Assembly: GCA_045650185.1 (NCBI GenBank)
Contig: JAZRQY010000016.1
Location: 1-40,078, forward strand
Direction of reading: 5' to 3'
DNA: 40,078 nucleotides
Source: Scatosoma sp045650185
Lineage (GTDB): Bacteria; Bacillota; Clostridia; Christensenellales; Borkfalkiaceae
Shown here: positions 16,483 through 25,231 of the stretch, one piece after another
Numbering within the stretch: position 1 is the stretch's first letter
Layout of the letters: each line of letters starts with the position of its first letter
Translations under genes and position numbers: made by a program
Notes under the pieces: model-generated
Seen by the model: the letters and a program-made list of their open reading frames with translations, nothing else
Told to the model about the DNA's origin: nothing
Database searches by the model: none

Positions 16483-18291
16483 ATGGCGAAACCAAATAAA
16501 AACATACGAAATTTTTGTATAATTGCGCACATTGACCACGGAAAGAGTACGCTTGCTGACCGTTTGATTGAAAAGACGGGGCAGGTTTCTAAGCGTGATA
16601 TGGAAGAACAGCTCTTAGACAGCATGGACATCGAGAGGGAGCGTGGTATCACGATCAAGCTCACCCCCGTCCGTATGTACTATACGGCAAAGGACGGCAC
16701 GGAATACGAATATAACCTCATCGACACGCCGGGTCACGTGGACTTCACCTATGAGGTCAGTCGTTCGTTGGCGGCTTGCGAAGGGGCGATTCTGGTTGTG
16801 GATGCAACACAGGGCGTAGAGGCGCAAACGCTCGCCAACGTATACCTTGCGCTGGAAAACAATCTGGAAATTCTGCCCGTCATCAATAAGATTGACTTGC
16901 CCAGCGCACGCATTGACGAGGCGAAAGCGGAAATCGAAGAGGTTATCGGCTTGGATGCGGAGGGTGTTCCCTGCGTTTCCGCAAAGGAGGGGACGAATAT
17001 AGAGGACTTGCTGGAGGCGATTGCCACCCATTTCCCTCCCCCCGACGGCGATACGGAAGCTCCTTTAAAAGCATTGATTTTCGACAGCTATTACGATAAC
17101 TATAAGGGGGTTATTCTCTTTGTTCGTATCGTGGATGGCGAAGTAAAGGTAGGGGATAAAATAGGCACTTTCCTTTCGGATGCCACCTACGACGTCACCG
17201 AGGTCGGCGTATTCGCGCCCGGCTTATTCCCTAAGGAAAAGCTTGCGGCAGGGCAAGTAGGGTATATTGCCGCCTCGATTAAGTCCATTCAAGACGTAGC
17301 GGTGGGCGATACGGTCATCAATGCAAATCGTCCTGCGCCAGAGCCTCTTCCCGGCTACAAAAAGGTACAACCCGTTGTCTTCTGCGGTATCTATCCTTTG
17401 GATGGCAGTAAATTCAATGACCTCAAAGAGGCAATCTTAAAGTTGCAATTAAACGACGCGTCGCTCATTTTCGAGCCGGACAATTCGGTTGCGCTTGGCT
17501 TTGGTTTCCGTTGCGGATTCTTAGGGCTTTTGCATATGGAGATCATTCAGGAGCGTATCGAACGTGAATTCAACCTTGATATTATCACGACTGCGCCGTC
17601 TGTAAGCTATTTGGTACACAAGACGAACGGCGAGGAATTTTACGTGGACAATCCTTCCCACTTGCCCGATGCCTCGGACATCGAGTATATGGAAGAGCCG
17701 ATTGTCAAAGCGGAGATTTATACTCCGTCCGATTATATGGGTGCGGTAATGGACCTCTGCAAAGAAAAACGTGGCGTGTTCAAGAATATGACCTATATGG
17801 ACGAACGCCGTGTTAAGCTCGAATACACTCTGCCTTTAAACGAAATCGTCTATGATTTCTTTGACGGCTTAAAATCGAGAACGCGTGGCTACGCAAGCTT
17901 TGATTACGAGCTTGCAGGGTATCAACGCTCTAAGCTCGTGCGTCTTGATATATTGCTCAACGGCGACGTTTGCGACGCGCTCTCTTCCATCGTGTTCGAG
18001 GGTAGCGCATACGAGCGTGGCAGAACCCTCTGCGAAAACTTGAAGGGAGCAATCCCTCGTCAGCTGTTCGAGATCCCCGTACAGGCGGCAATCGGCAGTA
18101 AAATCATCGCCCGTGAAACGGTAAAAGCGGTGCGTAAGGACGTCTTGGCAAAATGCTACGGCGGTGACATCACCCGTAAGAGAAAGCTTTTGGAAAAGCA
18201 GAAAGAGGGTAAAAAGCGTATGCGCCAAGTGGGCAGCGTAGAAGTACCGTCTGAGGTCTTTATGGAGATCCTCAAAACCAACAAAAATTAA
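16483..18291 (+). CDS. lepA: Elongation factor 4 (LepA)
   Basis: A 602-residue ribosome-associated GTPase of full family length. Domain I has AHIDHGKSTLADRL, the switch region with SMDIERERGITIKL, DTPGHVDF and NKIDLPSA. Later domains follow, including DPSHL-like VDNPSHLPDASDIEYMEEP and the C-terminal LepA-specific region with GGDITRKRKLLEKQKEGKKR. Everything appears intact. It lies 30 bases after the LysR gene. The ribosome site is weak (GAGATAGAAAAACT just before ATG). After its stop comes a 277-base gap unlike the tight spacing of the rest of the operon. Confidence 0.97.
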   Translation: MAKPNKNIRNFCIIAHIDHGKSTLADRLIEKTGQVSKRDMEEQLLDSMDIERERGITIKLTPVRMYYTAKDGTEYEYNLIDTPGHVDFTYEVSRSLAACEGAILVVDATQGVEAQTLANVYLALENNLEILPVINKIDLPSARIDEAKAEIEEVIGLDAEGVPCVSAKEGTNIEDLLEAIATHFPPPDGDTEAPLKALIFDSYYDNYKGVILFVRIVDGEVKVGDKIGTFLSDATYDVTEVGVFAPGLFPKEKLAAGQVGYIAASIKSIQDVAVGDTVINANRPAPEPLPGYKKVQPVVFCGIYPLDGSKFNDLKEAILKLQLNDASLIFEPDNSVALGFGFRCGFLGLLHMEIIQERIEREFNLDIITTAPSVSYLVHKTNGEEFYVDNPSHLPDASDIEYMEEPIVKAEIYTPSDYMGAVMDLCKEKRGVFKNMTYMDERRVKLEYTLPLNEIVYDFFDGLKSRTRGYASFDYELAGYQRSKLVRLDILLNGDVCDALSSIVFEGSAYERGRTLCENLKGAIPRQLFEIPVQAAIGSKIIARETVKAVRKDVLAKCYGGDITRKRKLLEKQKEGKKRMRQVGSVEVPSEVFMEILKTNKN

Positions 18292-18414
18292 AAATCAAGA
18301 ATCTGCGGCGCAGGACTTCGTCGAACTTGCGTTTCCCTTCAGTCGTGTACGCTCAGTACACTCCTATCAGGGAAGCCGCGTTCTCCTTGTCCTGCTTGCA
18401 TCTTGCTTGATTTT
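18291..18414 (+). repeat. Long imperfect inverted repeat after lepA
   Basis: A 124-base element that can fold end to end. AAAATCAAG (18291-18299) pairs with CTTGATTTT (18406-18414), CAGGAC (18311-18316) with GTCCTG (18389-18394), GAAC (18323-18326) with GTTC (18380-18383), GCG (18329-18331) with CGC (18377-18379), TTCCCT (18333-18338) with AGGGAA (18369-18374), and GTGTAC (18345-18350) with GTACAC (18356-18361) around loop GCTCA. It starts at the last base of the lepA stop codon and ends in a T run, so it may act as a terminator or processing site. Its size and the tight operon around it suggest an inserted repetitive element. Confidence 0.75.
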
Positions 18415-18459
18415 TCCGCACTTAAATCTGCGTGGAATGCTTTCAGTTTTTTCCATAAC

Positions 18460-18550
18460 GCAAGGCGGTAGCCTTGCAATTCACGACGGCTATGCCGTCA
18501 ATTCACGCATACGAAGTATGCAATTCACGAAATCAAAGATTTCAATTCAC
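18460..18550 (+). repeat. Array of four hairpins with shared AATTCAC spacer, 22-base period
   Basis: Four short perfect hairpins in a row, each followed by AATTCAC. The stems are GCAAGGC/GCCTTGC (loop GGTA, 18460-18477), GACGGC/GCCGTC (TAT, 18485-18499), GCATAC/GTATGC (GAA, 18507-18521) and GAAATC/GATTTC (AAA, 18529-18543). The heptamer starts at 18478, 18500, 18522 and 18544, an exact 22-base period. Stem sequences share no similarity while pairing is complete in all. The period is not a multiple of three, and the hemW ribosome site (AGGAG, 18556-18560) follows six bases later. The preceding bases 18415-18459 hold only a weak TGCGTGGAA/TTCCATAACGCA pairing. Confidence 0.9.
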
Positions 18551-18568
18551 TATCTAGGAGAAACCCTT

Positions 18569-19705
18569 ATGCCCGGAATTTATATCCACGTGCCGTTCTG
18601 TCGGCACAAATGTACTTACTGTGATTTCGTTTCCTATCCAGATAAAATCAACTACGCAGAGGCGTATATGGCTTGCCTTTACAAGGAGCTGAAAATGCGT
18701 GGAGAGGAACTGAAAAGCTACGTATTCGACACCGTATATTTCGGTGGCGGTACTCCGTCGTACATTCCGCCAAAGCTGATTGCAGGGGCGATGAAACAAA
18801 TTAAAACCTGCTTTAACCTTTCCAAGGACGTGGAAATCACGTTGGAGCTCAATCCCGGAACGATCAGCGAAAGCAAGATAAAAACCTACAAAGAGGCAGG
18901 TATCAACCGTTTCTCCATCGGCTTGCAGACGGCGATTGACGAGCAACTGGAGGACTTGGGTCGTATCCATAACGCAAGGGACTACGTGTACGCAACCAAG
19001 CTGTTGGAAGGCGAAAACTTCAGCACGGACGTCATGCTTGGTTTAAAGAACCAAACGAAAGAGGATATTCGCAAAACCATTGAATTGGCGCATGCCTGCG
19101 GCTCAAAGCACATATCCATGTACGCCTTGACGGTAGAGGACGGCACGCCTATCTATACCGATTATTTGAACGGTGAGCTCCCTGATTCGGACGAGGTCGC
19201 TGAAATGTACGACTACGGCTACGGCTTGTTAAAGGAAAAGGGCTACGTGCGCTACGAGGTATCCAACTTTGCCTTTGAGGGCTATGAAAGTCGCCATAAC
19301 TTAAACTACTGGAAGAGAGGGGAATACATCGGCTTTGGCGTTGCGGCAAGCTCGTTTATGCTGGGACAGAGATTCACGAACACCTTTGACCTTGACGAGT
19401 ATATGAAATGTATCATTTCGGGTTTCTATCCTGCCATCACCTGCGAAAAGGTGACGGACGGCGAGGCAAAGTTTGAATTTATCATGCTGGGCTTGCGTAC
19501 GAAGTACGGGTTCTCCCTTTCGGAATACAAGCGCCAATTCGGTACGAATGTCGGCGAGGATTTCCCTACGGCGTTCCAAAAGAGCCTGCAATATCTGGAG
19601 CTTGACGGTGACAACGTCCGTATCAAGGACGAGTACCTGTACGTACAAAATTCGATATTGATGCCGTTTGTGGATGAAATGCCTATGGAGGACGAAAAGG
19701 AATGA
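18569..19705 (+). CDS. hemW: Radical SAM heme chaperone HemW (HemN-like)
   Basis: A 378-residue radical SAM protein. The start MPGIYIHVPFCRHKCTYCDF carries the [4Fe-4S] motif C-x3-C-x2-C (Cys11, Cys15, Cys18) with Phe where coproporphyrinogen dehydrogenase HemN has a fourth Cys; this marks the HemW type, a heme-binding chaperone. Further family marks are VYFGGGTPS and the following LELNPGT, RFSIGLQT and HNLNYWKRGEYIGFG. The C-terminal HemN_C region is present. The ATG at 18569 is eight bases after AGGAG; the frame is open 54 codons further upstream only because the repeat array lacks stops. It overlaps the next gene by four bases. The lepA-hemW neighbourhood is common in Firmicutes. Confidence 0.93.
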   Translation: MPGIYIHVPFCRHKCTYCDFVSYPDKINYAEAYMACLYKELKMRGEELKSYVFDTVYFGGGTPSYIPPKLIAGAMKQIKTCFNLSKDVEITLELNPGTISESKIKTYKEAGINRFSIGLQTAIDEQLEDLGRIHNARDYVYATKLLEGENFSTDVMLGLKNQTKEDIRKTIELAHACGSKHISMYALTVEDGTPIYTDYLNGELPDSDEVAEMYDYGYGLLKEKGYVRYEVSNFAFEGYESRHNLNYWKRGEYIGFGVAASSFMLGQRFTNTFDLDEYMKCIISGFYPAITCEKVTDGEAKFEFIMLGLRTKYGFSLSEYKRQFGTNVGEDFPTAFQKSLQYLELDGDNVRIKDEYLYVQNSILMPFVDEMPMEDEKE

Positions 19706-20739
19706 AAAGAGCGGAAAATTACTACGTTTATATCTGCAATACCCTTGCCGAGCTGTTGTCAGTAAACAGCCCCACGGGTTTTTCTTGCGCGGTAAACGAA
19801 TGCTTGAAGAGTCATTTAGAGGAGCTTGGCTACGCCGTAGAAATAAGCAATAAACGCTTGGTCAAGGTTTCTGTAAAGGGCAAATCCAGCGAAAAACGCT
19901 TGGCGCTTTCCGCGCACGTAGACACCTTAGGCGCGTTGGTTAAAGGGGTTGACGGGGACGGGAAAATCCGTTTCTCCGTTTTAGGTGGCCCGATTTTGCC
20001 CACTTGGGACGGCGAGTATTGTGAAATCTATGCAGATGGCGGCAAACGGTACACGGGTACGTTTTTGTCCGATTCTCCCTCGTGTCACGTCTATCGTGAC
20101 GCAAGCACGAAGGAACGAAACGAGGCTACCATGTACGTACGCATTGACGAGGAAGTCGCTTCTGCGGCAGACGTTGCGGCGCTTGGGATTCGCACGGGCA
20201 GTATGATTGCTCTGGATACCAAAACTCGTTTCACGGACGGCGGCTACGTCAAATCCCGTTTCTTGGACGACAAGGCAGGCAGCGCTTGCTTGCTTACCGT
20301 ACTCAATATGATGAAGGAAGAAGGTCTTGTACCTGCTTACGACGTCGATTTCTATTTCACGAACTATGAGGAAGTAGGTCACGGCGCGGCTACTTTGGGT
20401 GATGCGGATGAATTGCTTGCCGTGGATATGGGGTGCGTAGGCGCAGGGCTTGCTTGCAAGGAAACGCAGGTTTCTATCTGCGTAAAGGACAGCCGTGGTC
20501 CGTACGATTACGAGATGGTAGAACGGTTGCTTGCGCTTGCAAAAGAGAACGAGCTCGATTATGCGGCGGACGTATATCCCTATTACGGCTCGGACGTTGA
20601 TGCAGCGTATGCGGCGGGTAAGAACTTAAAAGGCGGTTTAATCGGCCCCGGGGTACACGCTTCGCACGGTATGGAGCGCACGCACCTTAAGGGTATCTAT
20701 AATACCATTGACCTGATTGCGGCGTATTTAGGATTATGA
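19702..20739 (+). CDS. M42 family metallopeptidase (glutamyl aminopeptidase-like)
   Basis: A 345-residue cytoplasmic aminopeptidase of the M42 family, which forms large tetrahedral dodecamers that trim peptides. Likely metal ligands and catalytic residues are visible: SAHVDTLG (His, Asp), FLDDKAG (bridging Asp), NYEEVGHG (Glu-Glu pair, general base and ligand), VDMGC (Asp) and the C-terminal HASHGMER (His). Length is normal. The start ATG overlaps the hemW stop (ATGA), so translation is coupled. An older annotation for such proteins, endo-glucanase, has no support here. Confidence 0.9.
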   Translation: MKRAENYYVYICNTLAELLSVNSPTGFSCAVNECLKSHLEELGYAVEISNKRLVKVSVKGKSSEKRLALSAHVDTLGALVKGVDGDGKIRFSVLGGPILPTWDGEYCEIYADGGKRYTGTFLSDSPSCHVYRDASTKERNEATMYVRIDEEVASAADVAALGIRTGSMIALDTKTRFTDGGYVKSRFLDDKAGSACLLTVLNMMKEEGLVPAYDVDFYFTNYEEVGHGAATLGDADELLAVDMGCVGAGLACKETQVSICVKDSRGPYDYEMVERLLALAKENELDYAADVYPYYGSDVDAAYAAGKNLKGGLIGPGVHASHGMERTHLKGIYNTIDLIAAYLGL

Positions 20740-21137
20740 AAAAACATATACAAGTTGCGGCGGCGTTGATTTTTGAAGGTGGCAAATTGCTTGCCACAAA
20801 GCGTGGGGACAGCCCCTATCCGTACGTGGCGCACAAGTACGAATTTGCAGGCGGTAAAATCGAGGCAGGCGAACGTGGCGAGGACGCTGTCAAGCGAGAG
20901 CTGAAAGAGGAACTGGATTTAGACGTGCGCGTAGGCGCTCTGTACGCCAGCGACACTTACGAATATCCCGACTTTATCATCACGCTCTGGCTGTACGAAT
21001 GTGAAATGCTCTCGTCCTTTGTCTTAAAGGAGCACGAGAGTTATCGTTGGTTTGCCCCTGCCGAGTTGAATGCAGAGGAATGGGCGCCTGCGGATGCAGA
21101 GATTGTAAACGCCATTCGGCGTGTGTTTGGAGAATAA
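20736..21137 (+). CDS. Nudix hydrolase (MutT-like)
   Basis: A 133-residue pyrophosphohydrolase. The Nudix box GGKIEAGERGEDAVKRELKE followed by EL matches G-x5-E-x7-R-E-x2-E-E, except that the Gly usually following EEL is Asp (EELDLDV). It resembles MutT/CTP diphosphatase enzymes that clear oxidised or unwanted nucleotides; the C-terminal YRWFAPAELNAEEWAPAD is typical of them. Substrate cannot be fixed by reading. Its ATG overlaps the M42 peptidase stop by four bases, and the shikimate kinase gene begins three bases after its own stop. Confidence 0.9.
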   Translation: MKKHIQVAAALIFEGGKLLATKRGDSPYPYVAHKYEFAGGKIEAGERGEDAVKRELKEELDLDVRVGALYASDTYEYPDFIITLWLYECEMLSSFVLKEHESYRWFAPAELNAEEWAPADAEIVNAIRRVFGE

Positions 21138-21140
21138 GGT

Positions 21141-21635
21141 ATGCAGAACGTAATTTTAATCGGTATGCCGGGTAGCGGTAAGACGACGGTGGGTACGTAT
21201 CTTTCTGAACTCATCGGATACGGCTACATTGACAGCGACAGCGTAATCGTTGCGCGCGAGGGGATGCGCTTGCCGGAGATTATTGAAAAGAAGGGTACGG
21301 AAGCCTTTTTGGACATCGAGGCAAAGGTCAATTCCGAGATTTGCGCCTCTCGTTGTGTTATTGCAACGGGCGGTAGCGTTATCTACCGAGAGAAAGCGTT
21401 AGAGGCTTTGAAGAAAATCGGCAAAGTTGTGTATCTCAAACTTTCCTACGAGGAAATTGATAGGCGCTTAGGGGATTTAAAGGCGCGCGGCGTTGCCTTA
21501 AAAGAGGGCTACACCCTGCGGGATTTATATAACGAGCGTGTTCCTTTGTATGAAAAATACGCGGACGTGGTCGTTTGTTTGGACGGCTTGACGGTGGAAG
21601 AATCGGCAAAAGCGGTCGAGGAGGCGATTCGGTGA
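21141..21635 (+). CDS. aroK: Shikimate kinase
   Basis: A 164-residue kinase that phosphorylates shikimate at O3 on the path to chorismate and aromatic amino acids. It has Walker A GMPGSGKTTVG (residues 8-18), the shikimate-binding acidic motif YIDSDSVI, an ATGGSVIY glycine-rich loop, and the lid region near RVPLYEKYADVVV. Length is typical. It begins three bases after the Nudix gene, with GGAG inside the end of that gene. It is an isolated aromatic-pathway gene here, with no other aro gene beside it. Confidence 0.92.
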   Translation: MQNVILIGMPGSGKTTVGTYLSELIGYGYIDSDSVIVAREGMRLPEIIEKKGTEAFLDIEAKVNSEICASRCVIATGGSVIYREKALEALKKIGKVVYLKLSYEEIDRRLGDLKARGVALKEGYTLRDLYNERVPLYEKYADVVVCLDGLTVEESAKAVEEAIR

Positions 21636-22663
21636 GAGTAGCCATCTACGGCGCAGGCGCAATGGGTACGGTGCTGGGTGCGTTCTTGACCGAGGGCGGA
21701 CAGCCTGTCGATCTAATCAGTCGCAACGAGGCGCACGTGCTTGCTATGCGCCAAAACGGCGCAACCGTTCGTTGCAAAGCGGACGGAATGGAGAAAAACG
21801 TACGCGTTTCGGCGTTATTACCCGAGGAGATGACGGGAAAATACGACGTCGTTTTCCTGATGACCAAACAGCGTGAGAACGAAAAAATTCTCCGTTTTAT
21901 AAAAGAGTATTTAACCGAGGACGGTATCGTCTGCACCACGCAAAACGGACTGCCTGAAAAATCGGTAGCAGACGTTTTGGGCACGGAGCATGCCTACGGA
22001 GCGGCGGTCACCTTTGGTGCAAATTTTGTGTGCGACGGCGTAGTGGAGCTGACGTCCAATCTTTTGGCGACGTCGATGCTTTGCGGTGGCTACCAAAACG
22101 ACAATTCTAAAAACGAGGTTTTAAAAACCATTTTGGAAAAAGCAGGCGCCGCCATAGGCAATCCCGAGTTTGTCAAAACGACGGATAACTTATCGGGGGC
22201 GCGTTGGTCAAAGCTGGCAATCAACGCGGCGTTTTCCACTCTTTCCACGATTACGGGTTTGACGTTTGGCGAAGTTGCAAAACGCAGAAAAACTAGAAAG
22301 CTTGCCTTGGCAATTCTGCGCGAGGCGATTGCCGTAGCGAAGGCGAGTGGTATCCGCTTGGAAAAGATGCAGGGGCACGATTTTGAAAAAGTGTTTGGGG
22401 GCAAAGGCTTTTTCAAAACGCAGATGATATACGCCTTATTGCCAACGGCAATAAAAAAATACCGATTGTTAAAATCGGGGATGCTCAGCGATATTGAAAA
22501 GGGCAGAAGGTGCGACGTGGACTTTGTCTGTGGCGCATTGGTTGCGGAAGGCAAAGCAGTAGGGGTAGAAACCCCCGTTGCAGAGGCGGCGGTGGCACTT
22601 GTCCACGGTATAGAAAACGGCTTATATGAAATCACGCCTGAAAACGTAGATTTCTTGATATAA
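21632..22663 (+). CDS. panE: 2-dehydropantoate 2-reductase (ketopantoate reductase)
   Basis: A 343-residue NADPH-dependent enzyme of the ApbA/PanE family, which reduces ketopantoate to pantoate for coenzyme A synthesis. It has the Rossmann start VRVAIYGAGAMGTVLGAFL, FLMTKQRENEKIL near residue 75, CTTQNGLPEKS, and the catalytic-lysine helix WSKLAINAAFSTLSTITGL. The start is GTG at 21632, overlapping the aroK stop as GTGA and preceded by AGGAGG (21618-21623); a longer frame from 21575 would lie inside aroK. Family members also act on other 2-keto acids, and no other pan gene is nearby, so the exact substrate is probable rather than certain. Confidence 0.87.
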   Translation: MRVAIYGAGAMGTVLGAFLTEGGQPVDLISRNEAHVLAMRQNGATVRCKADGMEKNVRVSALLPEEMTGKYDVVFLMTKQRENEKILRFIKEYLTEDGIVCTTQNGLPEKSVADVLGTEHAYGAAVTFGANFVCDGVVELTSNLLATSMLCGGYQNDNSKNEVLKTILEKAGAAIGNPEFVKTTDNLSGARWSKLAINAAFSTLSTITGLTFGEVAKRRKTRKLALAILREAIAVAKASGIRLEKMQGHDFEKVFGGKGFFKTQMIYALLPTAIKKYRLLKSGMLSDIEKGRRCDVDFVCGALVAEGKAVGVETPVAEAAVALVHGIENGLYEITPENVDFLI

Positions 22664-22680
22664 AAGATAGAGGTACTATT

Positions 22681-24321
22681 ATGAACTATGAAAAGCTTGC
22701 AAATTTATTAATTCCCGATGCGGACGTAAAGCCCTTGGAATACTACGAAGAACTGTATCCCGAAAGAGGGCTTGAAAAGGGTGCGGAAGTAACCCGTCTT
22801 GCGCCTAGTCCGACGGGCTTTATGCACATTGGCAACCTGTACGTTGCGCTTGCTAACGAGCGTATTGCCCACCAAAGTGGCGGCATTTTCTACCTTCGTA
22901 TCGAAGATACGGACGAAAAGCGTAAGGTGGAAGGCGCGGTAGAGGTTATTCAGTCTTCCCTCAAATACTTTGGGGTAGAATTTGACGAAGGCGCAGACCT
23001 TGGCGGCGAATACGGCCCTTACTATCAACGTCAGCGCGCAGAGGTATACCACGCCTTTGCGAAGGATTTAATCCGTCGTGGGCTTGCTTATCCTTGTTTC
23101 TGTACGGAAGAGGCTTTAGAGGCGACCCGTAATCATCAGACGGAAAACAAGTTGTTGCCCGGCTATTATGGTGAGTTTGCGCATTGTCGCGCCCTTACCG
23201 AAGAGGAGATTGAGGCAAACGTAAAGGCGGGTAAGCCTTATGTTATTCGTCTTCGTTCGCAGGGCGACGTAGAGAAAAAGCACACCTTCCGCGATGCGGT
23301 AAAGGGAGAGATCACGGTGACGGAAAACAACCAAGACGTGGTTATTTTGAAGTCGGACGGAATCCCTACCTATCACTTTGCGCATGCGATTGACGACCAC
23401 TTTATGCGCACGACCTTGGTCATTCGTGGGGAAGAGTGGCTTTCCTCGTTGCCGATTCATATCGAGCTGTTCAACGTGTTGGGCTTTAAGTTGCCTCGTT
23501 ACGGCCATAACTGCTCCATTCAAAAGATTGACGGCGAGGTACGTCGTAAGCTCTCCAAGCGTAAAGACCCCGAGGCATCCTTGACATTCTATCGCGAACA
23601 GGGCTACCACAAGCAGGCGGTCAAGACGTATATGCTTACGTTGCTCAATTCCAACTTCGAGGAATGGCTGCTCAAGAATCCCGAAACGCCGTTGGAAGAA
23701 TTTAAGTATTCCATCGGTAAGATGGGCAAAAGTGGCGCTTTGTTCGACATCGTAAAGCTCAACGATATTTCCAAGACCTATCTTGCAACCCTTTCTGCAG
23801 AGGCGATGTACGATTTCTTGCAGGAATGGGCAAACGATTACGGCACGGAAGAACAAAAGGGCTATTTTGCAGACAAGGAATATATGCTGAAAATCCTCAC
23901 GCTGTACATGGGTATCGGCGGCAAGAAGAGAAGAAAGGACTTCATCTGCGCAAAGCAGGCGCTTGAAACGATTGCATGGTTCTTTGCGGACGGCTTCAAC
24001 CCTGAATATGCTTACAAGTTCGACAACGCAACCGTCAAGAAGATTTTGACCGACTTTGCGGCGGCATACGACTATGCGGACGACAATCAGGGCTGGTTTG
24101 GCAAGGTGAAGGAAGTAGCGGAAAAGAACGGCTTTGCAACCGATATGAAGGCGTACAAAGCCGATCCTACGGCTTTCCCCGGCAGCGTTTCGGACGTAGC
24201 AGAACTGCTGCGTATTGCGACGACGGGCTTAGCGAATACCCCTGACCTTTGGACGATTATGCAGATTTTAGGCGAGGCGGAAACGCGTGCGCGCCTGCAG
24301 GTAGCAATTGCGGCATTATAA
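22681..24321 (+). CDS. gltX: Glutamate--tRNA ligase (class I)
   Basis: A 546-residue aminoacyl-tRNA synthetase that charges tRNA-Glu. The HIGH motif appears as APSPTGFMHIGN and the KMSKS motif as KLSKRKDPEAS. Cysteines in PCFCTEEALE and AHCRALTEEE lie where the zinc-binding insert of GluRS is. The C-terminal helical anticodon-binding region extends to the end, and the protein is about 50 residues longer than the common bacterial enzyme. GluRS and GlnRS share these signatures; the catalytic-core pattern is GluRS. AGAGGT sits 7 bases before the ATG, and the gene follows panE by 17 bases. Confidence 0.92.
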   Translation: MNYEKLANLLIPDADVKPLEYYEELYPERGLEKGAEVTRLAPSPTGFMHIGNLYVALANERIAHQSGGIFYLRIEDTDEKRKVEGAVEVIQSSLKYFGVEFDEGADLGGEYGPYYQRQRAEVYHAFAKDLIRRGLAYPCFCTEEALEATRNHQTENKLLPGYYGEFAHCRALTEEEIEANVKAGKPYVIRLRSQGDVEKKHTFRDAVKGEITVTENNQDVVILKSDGIPTYHFAHAIDDHFMRTTLVIRGEEWLSSLPIHIELFNVLGFKLPRYGHNCSIQKIDGEVRRKLSKRKDPEASLTFYREQGYHKQAVKTYMLTLLNSNFEEWLLKNPETPLEEFKYSIGKMGKSGALFDIVKLNDISKTYLATLSAEAMYDFLQEWANDYGTEEQKGYFADKEYMLKILTLYMGIGGKKRRKDFICAKQALETIAWFFADGFNPEYAYKFDNATVKKILTDFAAAYDYADDNQGWFGKVKEVAEKNGFATDMKAYKADPTAFPGSVSDVAELLRIATTGLANTPDLWTIMQILGEAETRARLQVAIAAL

Positions 24322-24340
24322 GAAAGGATGGAAAAATAGG

Positions 24341-25171
24341 ATGCAAAATCAAATCATTGATTTAAAAGAAGAATACGGTTTACAGGGCGGCACGTTAGAG
24401 TGCGTATGTATGAATCGTCCCTTTGCTGATGATAGAGAATGGCGTAGACCTGCGGTTGTAATTGCACCGGGCGGCGCTTATGCGCATTGTTCCGAACGCG
24501 AGGCTACCAACGTGGCGGTGGCATTCGTTGCGCGTGGCTTTCAAGCGTTCGTTTTGCGCTATAAGACGGCGACGGAAGGGGTTTCCTATCCTGAGGAGTT
24601 GTTAGAGCTTGCGGCGTCGCTCGACTACGTTCGTAAAAATGCGGCGGCGTTCTCCGTCAATCCTGCAGAGGTATTTGCGGTAGGCTTTTCGGCGGGTGGG
24701 CATTTGGTTGCCGACCTTGCCAACGAATATATGCTGGTGGAAGAAAAGTACGGCAAACCCTTGGATTGTAAGCCAACGGCGGTAGGGCTTTCTTATCCCG
24801 TTATCTATCAGCAGGGGCACGTTGGGTCGTTTGCCAACTTATTAAAGCATCTTCCCGAGGAAGAGCAGGCGCGATTATTGCCTACCTTGAATCTTGACGA
24901 GCGTGTATCCGAGGACACCTCGCCTGCATTTATCTGGTCGACCTTTGAAGATCAGTCGGTATCCTGCGAAAACGCGTTGCGTTATGCGATGGCGATGAAG
25001 AGGGCAGGTGTGCGTTTTGCGTTGCAGATTTATCCGTTTGGTGGTCACGGTTTGGGGACATCCGATTACGAGGTTTCTCCTGCGTTTGGAGAAAAAGCGG
25101 TAGAGGGCGCTCGTGGCTGGATAGACGAGTGCGCAAAATTCTTCCGTATTTATATCGAAGAAAAATATTAA
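24341..25171 (+). CDS. Alpha/beta hydrolase (acetyl-esterase/BD-FAE-like)
   Basis: A 276-residue cytoplasmic esterase with an intact triad. An oxyanion-hole GGAYAHCSEREA is followed by the nucleophile elbow VGFSAGGHLVA (Ser), an acid in IWSTFEDQSV (Asp), and His in FGGHGLGTS near the end. It resembles the acetylxylan-esterase-like/BD-FAE group that deacetylates sugars. There is no signal peptide, so it would act on imported acetylated sugars or small esters. The ATG at 24341 is preceded by AAAGGA at a longer-than-ideal distance (12 bases). It is the last gene of the mnmE run. Confidence 0.85.
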   Translation: MQNQIIDLKEEYGLQGGTLECVCMNRPFADDREWRRPAVVIAPGGAYAHCSEREATNVAVAFVARGFQAFVLRYKTATEGVSYPEELLELAASLDYVRKNAAAFSVNPAEVFAVGFSAGGHLVADLANEYMLVEEKYGKPLDCKPTAVGLSYPVIYQQGHVGSFANLLKHLPEEEQARLLPTLNLDERVSEDTSPAFIWSTFEDQSVSCENALRYAMAMKRAGVRFALQIYPFGGHGLGTSDYEVSPAFGEKAVEGARGWIDECAKFFRIYIEEKY

Positions 25172-25189
25172 GCGTAATAAAAAGCATAA

Positions 25190-25215
25190 AAAAAGACGGC
25201 GATTGCCGTCTTTTT
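25190..25215. terminator. Bidirectional terminator
   Basis: An 11-bp stem, AAAAAGACGGC (25190-25200) with GCCGTCTTTTT (25205-25215), loop GATT. T runs lie on both strands. It separates the plus-strand esterase from the minus-strand nuclease, whose stop codon is 17 bases away. Confidence 0.92.
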
Positions 25216-25231
25216 ATTTTAGTTGTTTGGA

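Noticed and set aside
18460..18550. CRISPR array
   Set aside because: The repeated part is only seven bases and the intervening 15 bases are hairpins, so neither the size nor the spacer randomness of CRISPR fits; no cas genes are nearby.
18407..18568. Possible 54-codon N-terminal extension of hemW
   Set aside because: The frame is open only because the hairpin array lacks stops. The family start MPGIYIHVPF at 18569 has a good ribosome site.
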